Origin: Mycobacterium sp. 1164985.4
GTDB lineage: Bacteria > Actinomycetota > Actinomycetes > Mycobacteriales > Mycobacteriaceae
Reading direction: 5' to 3'
NCBI RefSeq assembly: GCF_001668575.1
Contig: NZ_LZMD01000038.1
Location: forward strand, 16,569-80,568
Length of the DNA stretch: 64,000 bases
Shown: positions 50,091 through 58,942 of the stretch, piece by piece
Numbering within the stretch: position 1 is the first letter of the stretch
Layout of the letters: each line of letters opens with the position of its first letter
Position numbers and translations under genes: made by a program
The notes under the pieces: model-generated
What the model saw: only the letters and a program-made list of their open reading frames with translations
Told to the model about the DNA's origin: nothing
The model's database searches: none

Positions 50091-51152
50091 ATGAGCGTTA
50101 TCGCAGGAGTACACGGCGTGCTGCCGCCGCACCGCTACTCCCAGCAAGAGATCACCGACCGGTTCGTGCAGGTCCCAACCTTCGCGAGATACGAAGCCAT
50201 CGTGCGCGAACTGCACGCGAGCGCCAAGGTCGACGGCCGTCATCTCATCCTCCCAATGGACGACTACCTGACCTTCCGCGACTTCGGCCAAACCAACGAC
50301 ACATGGCTCGAACACGCCATGGAGCTCGGGTGCGAAGCGCTGATGGGCGCGCTCGACGATGCGGGATTGCGACCCGAAGACGTGGATCTGATCATGACCG
50401 CGACCGCGACGGGCGTGGCCGTTCCATCGCTGGACGCGCGCATCGCCGGACGGCTCGGACTGCGGCCCGACGTGCGGAGGATCCCGATCTTCGGTTTGGG
50501 TTGCGTGGCCGGCGCAGCCGGGGTGTCACGCCTGCACGACTACCTGGTCGGGCACCCCGACGACGTCGCCGCGCTCGTCTCGGTCGACCTGGCTTCGCTG
50601 ATGTTTCCCGCGGCGCCGCCGACCATGCCGACCCTCGTCGGCAGCGCGCTGTTCGCCGACGGCGCGGCCGCGGTTGTCTCGGTGGGTTCGGCTCGCGCGG
50701 AAGCGATTGGCGCCCTCGGCCCGGATGTGGTCGCGACACGCAGCCGGCTCTACCCCGACTCGCTGGACATCATGGGCTGGGACGTCCGCGCAGAGGGCTT
50801 CCAGCTCGTGCTCTCGGTCGGGCTGCCCGACCTGATCGAACGCTACTTCGGCGACGACGTCACCAGCTTCCTCGCCGACCATGACCTGACGGTCGACGAC
50901 ATCGGCTCGTGGCTCTCACACCCCGGCGGACCGCGAGTGCTCGAATCGATGGCGGCCGCACTGAACCTCGACGACGACGCACTCGAACTGTCGTGGAGAT
51001 CGCTCGCCGAGATCGGCAACGTGTCGTCGTCGTCGGTGCTGCACATCTTGCGCGATGCGCGCGCCAAGCCGCCGCCCACCGGCACACCGGGGGTGATGAT
51101 GGCCATGGGTCCCGGCTTCTGCGCGGAGCTGTTGCTGCTGCGCTGGCACTGA
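50091..51152 (+). CDS. Type III polyketide synthase (PKS11/SrsA-like)
   Basis: The protein has 353 residues from ATG 50091; a GTG at 50082 overlapping the transporter stop is also possible. The chalcone-synthase-type catalytic triad is Cys138 (FGLGCVAGAAG), His277 (SHPGGP) and Asn310 (IGNVSSSS). The opening SVIAGVHGVLPPHRYSQQEITD closely resembles mycobacterial PKS11. It extends long acyl-CoA starters with malonyl units to alkylresorcinols or alkylpyrones. The next two genes are the methyltransferase and hydroxylase that modify such lipids in Streptomyces. All three genes overlap or nearly so, forming one operon with the transporter. Confidence 0.93.
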   Translation: MSVIAGVHGVLPPHRYSQQEITDRFVQVPTFARYEAIVRELHASAKVDGRHLILPMDDYLTFRDFGQTNDTWLEHAMELGCEALMGALDDAGLRPEDVDLIMTATATGVAVPSLDARIAGRLGLRPDVRRIPIFGLGCVAGAAGVSRLHDYLVGHPDDVAALVSVDLASLMFPAAPPTMPTLVGSALFADGAAAVVSVGSARAEAIGALGPDVVATRSRLYPDSLDIMGWDVRAEGFQLVLSVGLPDLIERYFGDDVTSFLADHDLTVDDIGSWLSHPGGPRVLESMAAALNLDDDALELSWRSLAEIGNVSSSSVLHILRDARAKPPPTGTPGVMMAMGPGFCAELLLLRWH

Positions 51153-51154
51153 CC

Positions 51155-51658
51155 ATGGTCTGGTACGGGCTGCTGATCGCCGCGGTGGCCGCCGAGCGTA
51201 TCGCTGAACTCGTTGTGTCCCAGCGCAACCTGTCGTGGAGTCGAGAACACGGCGGTGTGGAGTCCGGCGCGTCTCACTATCCGCTGATGGTGGCCCTGCA
51301 CGCCGGGCTGCTGGCCGGATGCGTGGCGGAAGCCCCGTTCCGACCGTTCGTCCCCGCGCTGGGGTGGCTGATGTTCGCGTTGGTGCTCGCCGCCCAGGCC
51401 CTGCGATGGTGGTGCATCGCCACGCTCGGCAGGCAGTGGAATACCCGCGTCGTCGTCATCCCGGACGCGGCCAGGGTCACCCGGGGGCCGTATCGCCTTG
51501 TACCGCACCCGAATTACGTCGCGGTCGCCATCGAGGGGGTGGCGCTACCGATGGTGCATACCGCCTGGCTCACCGCCGCGGTGTTCACCGTGCTCAACAC
51601 GGCGTTGCTGCGGACGCGCATCCGGGTCGAGAATGCGGCGCTGGCCGCCCTTCGATGA
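51155..51658 (+). CDS. Isoprenylcysteine-carboxyl-methyltransferase-like membrane methyltransferase (SrsB-like)
   Basis: The protein has 167 residues from ATG 51155, two bases after the PKS stop, with four or five membrane helices. The ICMT signature is present: WWCIATLGRQWNTRVVVIPDA near residue 88, then the conserved GPYRLVPHPNYVAVAIEG near 112-129, where the His-Pro-Asn-Tyr is diagnostic. In Streptomyces griseus, SrsB of this family O-methylates alkylresorcinols made by SrsA. A matching role here is inferred from gene order. The stop overlaps the start of the FAD gene by four bases. Confidence 0.87.
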   Translation: MVWYGLLIAAVAAERIAELVVSQRNLSWSREHGGVESGASHYPLMVALHAGLLAGCVAEAPFRPFVPALGWLMFALVLAAQALRWWCIATLGRQWNTRVVVIPDAARVTRGPYRLVPHPNYVAVAIEGVALPMVHTAWLTAAVFTVLNTALLRTRIRVENAALAALR

Positions 51659-52671
51659 TCGACCTGCTGGTGGCGGGTGGCGGACCGGCGGGTCTGGCCA
51701 CCGCAATCCACGGCGCCCGCGCCGGTCTCGAGGTCGTGCTGATCGAGCGGCGGGCCGCACCGGTCGACAAGGCATGCGGTGAGGGGCTGATGCCACACAC
51801 GTTGTGTGAGCTACAGGGGCTGGGTGTCGATCCGGCGGGGCGAGCGTTCTCGGGCATCACGTACATCGACGGGCGACGCAGCGTCACCGGCCGCTTCGAC
51901 AGCGGGCCGGGGCGCGGAGTCCGCAGGACGGTGTTACACGAGGCGTTGTGGGAGGCGGCGTCCAAAGCCGGGGTCCGCATCGAGAGCGGGGCCGCCGGAG
52001 CGGTGCAGCAGGATGCAGACGCGGTTCGTTGCAACGGCTTCCGAGCCCGCTATCTGGCCGCCGCGGACGGTCTGCACTCGCCGATCCGCACCTCGCTCGG
52101 GCTGGCCGTCCCGGCGTCGGGACCGCGGCGGTGGGGCATCCGTCGGCACTACGCGGTGGCTCCGTGGAGTGACTGCGTCGAGGTGTATTGGTCCGACGAC
52201 GGCGAAGCCTACGTCACCCCCGTCGCCGAAAACTGTGTCGGCGTCGCGGTCCTCACTGCGCGACGAGGCGGGTTCAACCACCATTTGGAATCGTTTCCAG
52301 CGCTCCGCGAACACGTCGCGGAGCGCGCTCACGCTCCCGACCTGGCGGCCGGACCGTTGCGGCAGCGGGTGCGGCGGCGGATCGCCGGGCGGGTCCTCCT
52401 CGTCGGTGACGCTGCCGGCTACGTCGATGCACTGACCGGCGAGGGCCTGGGTATCGCCTTCGGCGCCGCCGAGTTGCTGGTGGACTGCATCGTCAAGGAC
52501 CGACCCGCCGACTACGACCGGCGCTGGCGCCGGATGTCGCGTCGCTACCGAATGGTCACCGCGGGACTGGTGCGTGCCACGGCGTTTCCATCGGTTCGTT
52601 CGCGGTTGGTGTCGGCAGCGGCGTCGGCGCCTGGTGTCTTCACCCGCGCAGTGAACCTGCTCGCCGAATAA
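51655..52671 (+). CDS. FAD-dependent hydroxylase/oxidoreductase (SrsC-like)
   Basis: The protein has 338 residues from ATG 51655. The FAD-binding motif DLLVAGGGPAGLATAIHGA opens it, followed by ERRAAPVDKACGEGLMP as in geranylgeranyl-reductase-like and aromatic hydroxylases, and the second FAD motif VLLVGDAAGYVDALTGEGLG near residue 245. In the srs pathway, SrsC hydroxylates the methylated alkylresorcinol so that quinones can form. Here the same gene order supports an equivalent step. The protein ends before a 177-bp gap holding the promoter of the next operon. Confidence 0.88.
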   Translation: MIDLLVAGGGPAGLATAIHGARAGLEVVLIERRAAPVDKACGEGLMPHTLCELQGLGVDPAGRAFSGITYIDGRRSVTGRFDSGPGRGVRRTVLHEALWEAASKAGVRIESGAAGAVQQDADAVRCNGFRARYLAAADGLHSPIRTSLGLAVPASGPRRWGIRRHYAVAPWSDCVEVYWSDDGEAYVTPVAENCVGVAVLTARRGGFNHHLESFPALREHVAERAHAPDLAAGPLRQRVRRRIAGRVLLVGDAAGYVDALTGEGLGIAFGAAELLVDCIVKDRPADYDRRWRRMSRRYRMVTAGLVRATAFPSVRSRLVSAAASAPGVFTRAVNLLAE

Positions 52672-52848
52672 TCACCAGTCCGCAGCCGATTCACAGCGAA
52701 CCGGCACCGATGAGGTGAGTAGCGGACGGTTCGGCGGGGTACGCGACCTCACGGACGGTCGCTCACCGCGCATCGCTACCGGTGTTCGACCGGACCTTCA
52801 ACGAGGAAGGACCGACGGCCCGCCCGTCGGTTGGCGGAAGAGGTACCG

Positions 52849-53793
52849 ATGCCCGAAGTCGCACAGCACCACGACGGATATCCGAAATACCGCCGGATGG
52901 TCCGCTTCGATTGGTCGGAGACGCCGATCCACTGGGTCCCCGGCGATCCGTTCTCCACGCACATGATGAACGTGCTGCATCTGCTCCTGCCCGAGGGTGA
53001 ACGGCACTTCATCAAGGCGGTCCTGGAGGCGTCGTCTCTGGTCGACGATCCCGAACTCGAGGCGTCGATCAAACCATTCATCCAGCAGGAGTCCTGGCAC
53101 GCCTGGGCGCACCAGGTGGTGTTGGACCACCTGGCCGAGCAGGGCATCGACACCAAGCCCTACACCGATCGGCTCGGCAGGACCTTGTCGATGACGTTGG
53201 GCGACCCGCCGAAGTTCTTCCCGCCGCCGCTGAAGCGGTGGTGGCTCTACCGTCGGCTGGCCGATGTGGCCGCGCTGGAACACTTCACCGCGGTGCTGGG
53301 CCAGTGGGTGCTGCAGAACCGCGGACTCGACTACGCCGGCACCGACCCCGTCATGCTCGACCTGCTCCGTTGGCATGGCGCCGAGGAGGTCGAGCACCGC
53401 TCGCTGGTCTTCGACGTGTACCAGCACGTCTGCGGCAGCTACTTCATCCGAGCATTTGCGATGCTGATGACCGCGCCGCTGTTCGTCGGCTGGTGGATCG
53501 CCGGGGCGCGCTACCTGATGGCCAACGATCCGACCATCGACCAGAAGTGGCGATTCCGGGACTGGATGCGCGCCGCGCGCGAATACAAGTTGCCGGGCCC
53601 GTGGAACTTCCTCGTGACGGTGCCCCTGCGATACATGCGGCCCAGCCACCACCCGAGCCACGAGGCCAACACACAGATGGCCATCGACTACTTGGAGCAC
53701 TCGCCGGCAGCGCGGGCCGCGCGCGAACGTGCGGGGTCACCGAGTCGGCGGAACACCACGGCGACGGAGAGGGAAGGGGCTGGAGTGCGATGA
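52849..53793 (+). CDS. Metal-dependent hydrolase (PF10118-type, ferritin-like helical fold)
   Basis: The protein has 314 residues from ATG 52849. Members of this family carry clustered Glu/His residues on long helices: QQESWHAWAHQVVLDHL near residue 82, AALEHFTAVLGQWVLQ near 143 and GAEEVEHRSLVFDVY near 180. They suggest a dimetal site of the ferritin/diiron type. The family name hydrolase is by annotation tradition; an oxygenase or desaturase-like activity is plausible because a ferredoxin and a ferredoxin reductase follow in the same operon. Overlap with the ferredoxin start is four bases. Confidence 0.82.
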   Translation: MPEVAQHHDGYPKYRRMVRFDWSETPIHWVPGDPFSTHMMNVLHLLLPEGERHFIKAVLEASSLVDDPELEASIKPFIQQESWHAWAHQVVLDHLAEQGIDTKPYTDRLGRTLSMTLGDPPKFFPPPLKRWWLYRRLADVAALEHFTAVLGQWVLQNRGLDYAGTDPVMLDLLRWHGAEEVEHRSLVFDVYQHVCGSYFIRAFAMLMTAPLFVGWWIAGARYLMANDPTIDQKWRFRDWMRAAREYKLPGPWNFLVTVPLRYMRPSHHPSHEANTQMAIDYLEHSPAARAARERAGSPSRRNTTATEREGAGVR

Positions 53794-53978
53794 AGGTCAT
53801 CGTCGATCTCGACACGTGTGACGGCAACGGCGTGTGCATGAGCATCTGCCATGAAGTGTTCGACGTGCGCGAGGACGGTCTGCACGTGCTTCAGGACGCG
53901 CCCGGCGAGGAACTGCGCCAACAGTTGAAGGGTGCTGAGGTCTCCTGCCCCACCCGCGCGATCCTGGTGAAGGACTGA
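53790..53978 (+). CDS. Small ferredoxin
   Basis: The protein has 62 residues from ATG 53790. Cysteines in DLDTCDGNGVCMSICHEVF and SCPTRAI mark a [3Fe-4S] or [4Fe-4S] cluster ferredoxin of the small actinobacterial type that serves cytochromes P450 and other oxygenases. Spacing in the first motif (C-x5-C-x3-C) differs from the common C-x2-H-x2-C form because an extra Cys is present. It lies between a diiron-like protein and a ferredoxin reductase, so the three genes form an electron-transfer chain. Confidence 0.85.
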   Translation: MKVIVDLDTCDGNGVCMSICHEVFDVREDGLHVLQDAPGEELRQQLKGAEVSCPTRAILVKD

Positions 53979-53980
53979 CC

Positions 53981-55183
53981 ATGGCGACGGGATTGCGAGA
54001 CGTGATTGTCGTCGGCGCCGGTGTCGCAGGCGTGCGAGCGGCGGAGACGCTGCGGCAGAAGGGCTTTGACGGCGCGCTGACGATCGTCGGCGATGAGCGT
54101 CAACCCCCGTACCACCGGCCACCGCTGTCGAAGAAGCTGTTGTCCGGCGAGATCCATCGGGCCGGCATCGACATGGCACCGCAGTTCGACCTCGACGCCC
54201 GGGTGCTGCGGGGCGCGTCCGCGGTAGGGCTGGACGACAAGTCGTGCACCGTCCGGGTTCGAGACGAGGGTCGCGAGCTCTCACTTCGATACGACGGGCT
54301 GGTGATCGCCAGCGGCGCCGTTCCTCGCGAGTGGCCGGGCGGTCCGGTGCCCGACGGCGTGATGATGCTGCGCACGGTCGACGACTGCCTCGCCATCCGG
54401 GAACGGCTCGCCTCGCGCCCCCGTGTCGCGGTGGTCGGCGGCGGATTCATCGGGGTCGAGGTGGCGGCGACGTGCCGGGCGCTCGACTTGGATGTGACGC
54501 TGATTCAACGCGGTTCGAACCCGCTGTTGTCCGCACTCGGCGCAGAGCTGGCGCCGCATTGGGCCGAGCTGCACCGGCAGCACGGTGTCGACCTGCGGCT
54601 CGGAGTCGGCGTCGAGAAATTCGTGGGCAAGCGCAAGGTGAAGGCACTTCGGTTGACCGACGGTTCCCGGGTCAAGGCCGACCTCGTCGTGATCGGACTG
54701 GGCGTCACGCCCGCGACCGACTGGCTCGAGGGCTCCGGAGTGCGCATCGACGACGGCGTGCTCTGCGATGCCACCGGCAGAGTCGAGGGGGTCCGCGGCG
54801 TCGTGGCCGCCGGCGATGTCGCGCGGTGGTGGCATCCGCGCTACGAACGCCATCTGCGGATCGAACACTGGGACGTCGCCAACCGCCAGGGCGAGGCGGC
54901 GGCGCAGACGCTGTTGGCCGGTCCGCAGCACGCCGAGAGCTATGACGAGATTCCCTACTTCTGGTCCGACCAGTACGACGTGAAACTCCAAATGCTGGGT
55001 CTGCCAACCGATCACGATGCGGTCGATATCATCGAGGGCGACCTCGACCAGTGGGAGTTCGTCGCGGCGTACGGGCGCGGCGGGCGTACCGTCGCGGTGC
55101 TCAGCACGATCCCCGGACGGGTACACGCCTACCGCGGCGTCCTCGAGGACGATGCGGCGTTTCCGCCCACGCCGGCCGCATAG
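53981..55183 (+). CDS. FAD-dependent ferredoxin reductase
   Basis: The protein has 400 residues from ATG 53981, two bases after the ferredoxin stop. FAD motif DVIVVGAGVAGVRAAETLR, the rubredoxin/putidaredoxin-reductase-type YHRPPLSKKLL, NAD(P) motif RVAVVGGGFIGVEVAATCR near residue 148 and the C-terminal FAD motif GVVAAGDVARWWHP near 270 are all present. It would pass electrons from NAD(P)H to the adjacent ferredoxin and on to the metal enzyme. It ends nine bases from the convergent polyprenyl synthetase. Confidence 0.92.
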   Translation: MATGLRDVIVVGAGVAGVRAAETLRQKGFDGALTIVGDERQPPYHRPPLSKKLLSGEIHRAGIDMAPQFDLDARVLRGASAVGLDDKSCTVRVRDEGRELSLRYDGLVIASGAVPREWPGGPVPDGVMMLRTVDDCLAIRERLASRPRVAVVGGGFIGVEVAATCRALDLDVTLIQRGSNPLLSALGAELAPHWAELHRQHGVDLRLGVGVEKFVGKRKVKALRLTDGSRVKADLVVIGLGVTPATDWLEGSGVRIDDGVLCDATGRVEGVRGVVAAGDVARWWHPRYERHLRIEHWDVANRQGEAAAQTLLAGPQHAESYDEIPYFWSDQYDVKLQMLGLPTDHDAVDIIEGDLDQWEFVAAYGRGGRTVAVLSTIPGRVHAYRGVLEDDAAFPPTPAA

Positions 55184-55192
55184 CACCGGGCG

Positions 55193-56245
55193 CTAACGCC
55201 ACCTCGCCCACACGTACGGCACCAGGGCACGCAAGAAGTCCAGATCGGGACCGGGGCGAGCACCGGCGAACGCCTGCTCGAAATACTCCTCGGCCACGAG
55301 CAGAATGCCTTCGGCATACTGACCGGTGAACTCGATGCTGCCGTACTCGTCCATCAGAGCGCGGACCCGCAGCACCAGCTCCTGGGTTCGCTCGGAGCGT
55401 TGTAGGCGCAGATAATCCCGAACGAACTCACGGTCTTTGCCCTGCGCGACAGACAGCAGATGCAGCAGCGCCAGCGTCCGTTTGCCCTCGTACAGATCGC
55501 CGAGAATCTCCTTGCCGTAGAGGCGTTCGTCCCCGATGAGGTTCAGCAGGTCGTCGCGGATCTGGAACGCGGCGCCGAAGTGGAAGCCGAACCGCACCAG
55601 CGGTACGAGATCCGCCGTGCCCCGGGATCCGACGATCGCACCGACCCGCAACGGGTGAATGGTTGTGTACCAGCATGTCTTGTGCATGATCAGCTCGAGG
55701 TAGTCCGACGGCCCCAGATCCTCGACTCCATCGGCCTGCCAACCCACTTCGAGCGCCTGGCCCTCGAGCGTGCGCATCGCCATCGTGTCGAATTCCGCCC
55801 ACACCAGGTCGGCGAGATCGCGATCGAGGCGGCGGGTGGCCCGTCGCAGCACCTGTCCCGCCACGACGGCCAACCCGTCACCCGCGTTGAGTGCCGCCGC
55901 CATCCCGTAGCCCGCCGACAACGTCGGCCTGCCTCGACGCATCTCGCTGCCGTCGGCGATGTCGTCGTGCACGAGAAAAGCGTTGTGCAGCAACTCGATC
56001 GCCACCGCGACGCCGAGCGCGTCGTCGGCGTCGGCGCCGAATACCCGGCTCGCGGCCAGACACAGCGCCGGACGCAACGCCTTACCGGGCCGGGATGGGT
56101 ACTCGCGCATCGGCGCGTACAGCCAACGGCCCGGCTCCCCATCAGGTAACGCATCCAACATCGAACGCCGGACCGTGCGCGCCACCTCACGCAACCGCTC
56201 GTCGACGGACGACACCAGATCGGCCCGGTCGGCCGTGCTCGTCAT
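55193..56245 (-). CDS. Polyprenyl synthetase (geranylgeranyl-diphosphate-synthase-like)
   Basis: The protein has 350 residues from ATG 56245. The first aspartate-rich motif FLVHDDIADGSEMRRGRPT lies near residue 92. The second (FQIRDDLLNLIGDE, near 232) ends in Asn instead of the usual Asp. These enzymes join isopentenyl diphosphate to allylic diphosphates. The residues before the first motif (AIELLHNAF) suggest a medium chain length, but this is weak. It overlaps the gene upstream by four bases. It converges with the ferredoxin operon, so joint work on a terpenoid is possible. Confidence 0.9.
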   Translation of the reverse strand: MTSTADRADLVSSVDERLREVARTVRRSMLDALPDGEPGRWLYAPMREYPSRPGKALRPALCLAASRVFGADADDALGVAVAIELLHNAFLVHDDIADGSEMRRGRPTLSAGYGMAAALNAGDGLAVVAGQVLRRATRRLDRDLADLVWAEFDTMAMRTLEGQALEVGWQADGVEDLGPSDYLELIMHKTCWYTTIHPLRVGAIVGSRGTADLVPLVRFGFHFGAAFQIRDDLLNLIGDERLYGKEILGDLYEGKRTLALLHLLSVAQGKDREFVRDYLRLQRSERTQELVLRVRALMDEYGSIEFTGQYAEGILLVAEEYFEQAFAGARPGPDLDFLRALVPYVWARWR

Positions 56246-56871
56246 GGGCCCGGTGCCCGCGCCGTGAGAACCACCGGAAGCCACAAGTTGTCGTCGGCAT
56301 CGACGAGCATGGTGCCCCGGTACACCCCGGGTGGCGTCGAGTCTGAAACCTGCAGTGCCACAGCGATACCGCGGCTACACCTCGGTGGCATCTCCACCAT
56401 TGACGGGTCCAACGTCAGTTCACGCGCCCTGATCAGCGCGCCGCTTCGCGCGAGAAGGTCGCTGCACCGCAACTGGATTCGCCCGAAATCGTGATCGGTG
56501 CGGTTGTGTACCCACACCACCGTCTCCGCGCGGCCCGGTATCGCCGACTCCAGTGCGACGCCATGCTGGCCTCCCGGACTGGACAAATCGAGTTCGACGT
56601 CGCGAGCACGCCCGCCGAGCAGAAACTGGCCGGCCACCGACCACCATGCGCGCGTCAGCTGCTCGAGGTCGGGGGCACCCCGAGGCGGTTCCGTCGTCGC
56701 AGCCTCGCCATCCGGCGAGGCGAGGCGCACGAACCTATCGACGATCTGGCTGGCCGCCCGGAACCCCTCCGCCTGGATCGCGCTCAGGGCGCGGGCATTG
56801 GCGGCCGGGTCGAACACCGACGCCCACGGAAGGTCCCCGAGGCTCCCCTCGTCGCCAAACGTGCGGGTCAT
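56242..56871 (-). CDS. Hypothetical protein with Ig-like C-terminal domain, coupled to the polyprenyl synthetase
   Basis: The protein has 209 residues from ATG 56871. The N-terminal half is helical (NARALSAIQAEGFRAASQIVDRFVRL). Residues 95-205 read as a beta sandwich (ALESAIPGRAETVVWVHNRTD, GVYRGTMLVDADDNLWLPVVL), a pattern seen in immunoglobulin-like domains. It has no signal peptide, which is unusual for such a fold. The stop overlaps the polyprenyl synthetase start (ATGA). A similar strand pattern ends the unknown protein at 58352-58942 in the divergent operon, so these proteins may be related parts of one system. Confidence 0.6.
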   Translation of the reverse strand: MTRTFGDEGSLGDLPWASVFDPAANARALSAIQAEGFRAASQIVDRFVRLASPDGEAATTEPPRGAPDLEQLTRAWWSVAGQFLLGGRARDVELDLSSPGGQHGVALESAIPGRAETVVWVHNRTDHDFGRIQLRCSDLLARSGALIRARELTLDPSMVEMPPRCSRGIAVALQVSDSTPPGVYRGTMLVDADDNLWLPVVLTARAPGP

Positions 56872-56957
56872 AAGCGCTTTTACCTCTCCGGCAATAGCCT
56901 GCTCGAACAGGCGATGGACGGTATGCTAAGCACACCCGCCGGGGGGAGGAGACCCGA

Positions 56958-58352
56958 ATGGCCACCCTTCACTCTTTGCTCGCACTCTACGGCGCCCTCG
57001 ACGACACCGTGGTGGCCCTCGACGACCCGAGCGTCACCGAGAGGGTGGAGGCCTTCCTCCCCGGAACCACCGGTCCGGGGCGTCAAGGCTGGTTCAATGA
57101 TGTCCGGCAGTTCGTGCGTCGACTCTCGGTTGATCCCGATCAAACCGAATTCCCCTCGCGCAGAGAGGCGTTACGCGAGTTTGCCGAGATGCGCAGTACC
57201 GTCGCAGTTCAAGAAGAAGTCGGCATCGGACCCGTCGAGATGGCCCGGCTCCTGTACGTCATCGGCGCTCACTGGCAGCTGTCCTCTCAGACCGACGAAG
57301 AACGTGAATTGTTTGCCAGTGCGCTCTCGGTGGCCGTTCCGGGCGAGACCGGTTCCGTCTCGGAGTCCGGCGGGCAGCAATTGCTCAACTTGTTCGACTC
57401 CGACCTCCAAGGCCGCCCCAGCTTCGTGGGAGTCATCGAAGCCGCGGTGGAGCAAGGCCTGGTCAGTGCAGCGGTGCTGTCGTATGTGCGCAGTGTGGAG
57501 TTCAGGTACCGCGTCCGGCGGGACGCGTGTGGCGAGTATGCAGTCCTGAAGGTCAGCTATTTCAGAGACCGGCTCACTGTCGACAAAGTCAAGAAGGTGG
57601 TCGACCCACTCAACTGGGACAACTGCTGTCCCTTCTTCTGCGATATGAGCCCCATACCGAAGTCTCCGGACAGCTACGGGTGGAGCAGAGTGCTGGAAAG
57701 CATCAGCACCCTGTGCGGCGTTCTTCCCGGCTATCAACTGCGGACGGCGATCAAATACTGGAAGGGCGAGAAAGGCGACGGCGCCTTCATCAACTACGAC
57801 ATCGACGACAACCGGGCCAGCACCAAAGACGACGGCTTCACACTCCTCGACCGCGGTTACATCAGCTTCGAGAAGGAAGAACGCGGCGTGCGCATCAGGA
57901 CCCTGAAGGAGGTGAAGTTCGCAGGCGTGCCGCCGCTCGCCACCATCATGTTCGCCGTCATCGGCGGATACGCCTCCATCGGGGAGAACATGCTCATCGA
58001 CTGCGCATTGAACCCGCCGTCGGGCCTCGTCGATTTCACGGCTTCTGTGCCGACCGGCAAGCCCGCCAAGCCGATCGACCCGACAGTCTGCGCCTCGGCG
58101 GCCGCGCCGGCGCCGTGCGGGTGCCAGCCATCCTTCGCTCCATCCGTCACCGAAGCGGTCGACCTGTGGGCCAGCTGCGTCACCGAGGTATCCACCGAGT
58201 ACGCCGGACTGGTGAATCACTGGGCCAAATGCGGTTTCGACCCGGCTGAAATGGCCGAGTTCGGCGCCAAGGTGTCGGCGCGGATGGCGACCGACCCGTG
58301 GCGCATTCTTGGTCTCATGCTGAGCCAAACCCCGCAACCCAAGGGGCACTGA
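56958..58352 (+). CDS. Hypothetical protein, 464 residues
   Basis: ATG 56958 follows a GGGGGGAGGAG ribosome site. The N-terminal 150 residues are helical and acidic. The middle part (residues 180-340) is mixed and includes WDNCCPFFCDMSP near 215, a cysteine cluster that could bind metal. The rest is Ala/Pro-linked with CGCQPSF near 395 and a C-terminal helical block (AVDLWASCVTEVSTEYAGLVNHW). There is no signal peptide or membrane helix. I do not recognise a family. Its stop shares one base with the next start (TGATG), so the four genes to the right end form one operon. Confidence 0.6.
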   Translation: MATLHSLLALYGALDDTVVALDDPSVTERVEAFLPGTTGPGRQGWFNDVRQFVRRLSVDPDQTEFPSRREALREFAEMRSTVAVQEEVGIGPVEMARLLYVIGAHWQLSSQTDEERELFASALSVAVPGETGSVSESGGQQLLNLFDSDLQGRPSFVGVIEAAVEQGLVSAAVLSYVRSVEFRYRVRRDACGEYAVLKVSYFRDRLTVDKVKKVVDPLNWDNCCPFFCDMSPIPKSPDSYGWSRVLESISTLCGVLPGYQLRTAIKYWKGEKGDGAFINYDIDDNRASTKDDGFTLLDRGYISFEKEERGVRIRTLKEVKFAGVPPLATIMFAVIGGYASIGENMLIDCALNPPSGLVDFTASVPTGKPAKPIDPTVCASAAAPAPCGCQPSFAPSVTEAVDLWASCVTEVSTEYAGLVNHWAKCGFDPAEMAEFGAKVSARMATDPWRILGLMLSQTPQPKGH

Positions 58353-58942
58353 TGAATTGCAGCTGTTCTGCCCGCGGACCAGTCGGTCGTATCGACGTCG
58401 GCGAGCCCAACCCGCAATGCCCGCAACCCCACGACTGCACCGCCACGATCCAACAACTCGTAGATGTCGCCATCAAGGGCAGCCTCGCCTTCACGACCGC
58501 CGCCCTCAATTGCTGCTCGTCACAGAAGGTTTGCGCACCCGTCGGTGACTGTGGCTGCGGCTCCGCGCGTTCGGGGAGTTCGGCGAGCTCAGCGAGCTCG
58601 GCGAGCTCTGCGGGCGCCGCCGCCGCGCCGCCGCCGCCCAAGCGCGCCGTACACTCGCAGAAGTTTCCGACCATACGGGTCGAAGTTCAGCGTCATCTCG
58701 GCTTGGCGACACCGCTGTCGAACGGCTACCACTCCATACCGGACGATCGGATCACCTTTGTACCCGACGCCGGAAGGGATTCGCAGCTGAGGCCGCTCGG
58801 CACGCTGGGGCCCACCGAGGTGACCTTCCAGATCAAGGTCGACGCCACCGGACTGCCCGGCTCGGTCTATTTCGGCGACGTTCGGGTGGGCTATCCGGAT
58901 GGCAAGAGCGACCAAATCGTAAAGGTGTTCATCGAGCTGTGA
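58352..58942 (+). CDS. Cys-rich hypothetical protein with Ig-like C-terminus
   Basis: The protein has 196 residues from ATG 58352. The N-terminal third holds about eleven cysteines (MNCSCSARG, CPQPHDC, LNCCSSQKVC, GDCGCGS), a likely metal-binding module. A Ser/Ala low-complexity linker (SSASSASSASSAGAAAA) and a Pro run follow. The last 95 residues are strand-rich (VTFQIKVDATGLPGSVYFG, VRVGYPDGKSDQIVKVFIEL), similar in pattern to the end of the 56242-56871 protein. No family is known to me. It overlaps the cyclase start by four bases. Confidence 0.6.
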   Translation: MNCSCSARGPVGRIDVGEPNPQCPQPHDCTATIQQLVDVAIKGSLAFTTAALNCCSSQKVCAPVGDCGCGSARSGSSASSASSASSAGAAAAPPPPKRAVHSQKFPTIRVEVQRHLGLATPLSNGYHSIPDDRITFVPDAGRDSQLRPLGTLGPTEVTFQIKVDATGLPGSVYFGDVRVGYPDGKSDQIVKVFIEL

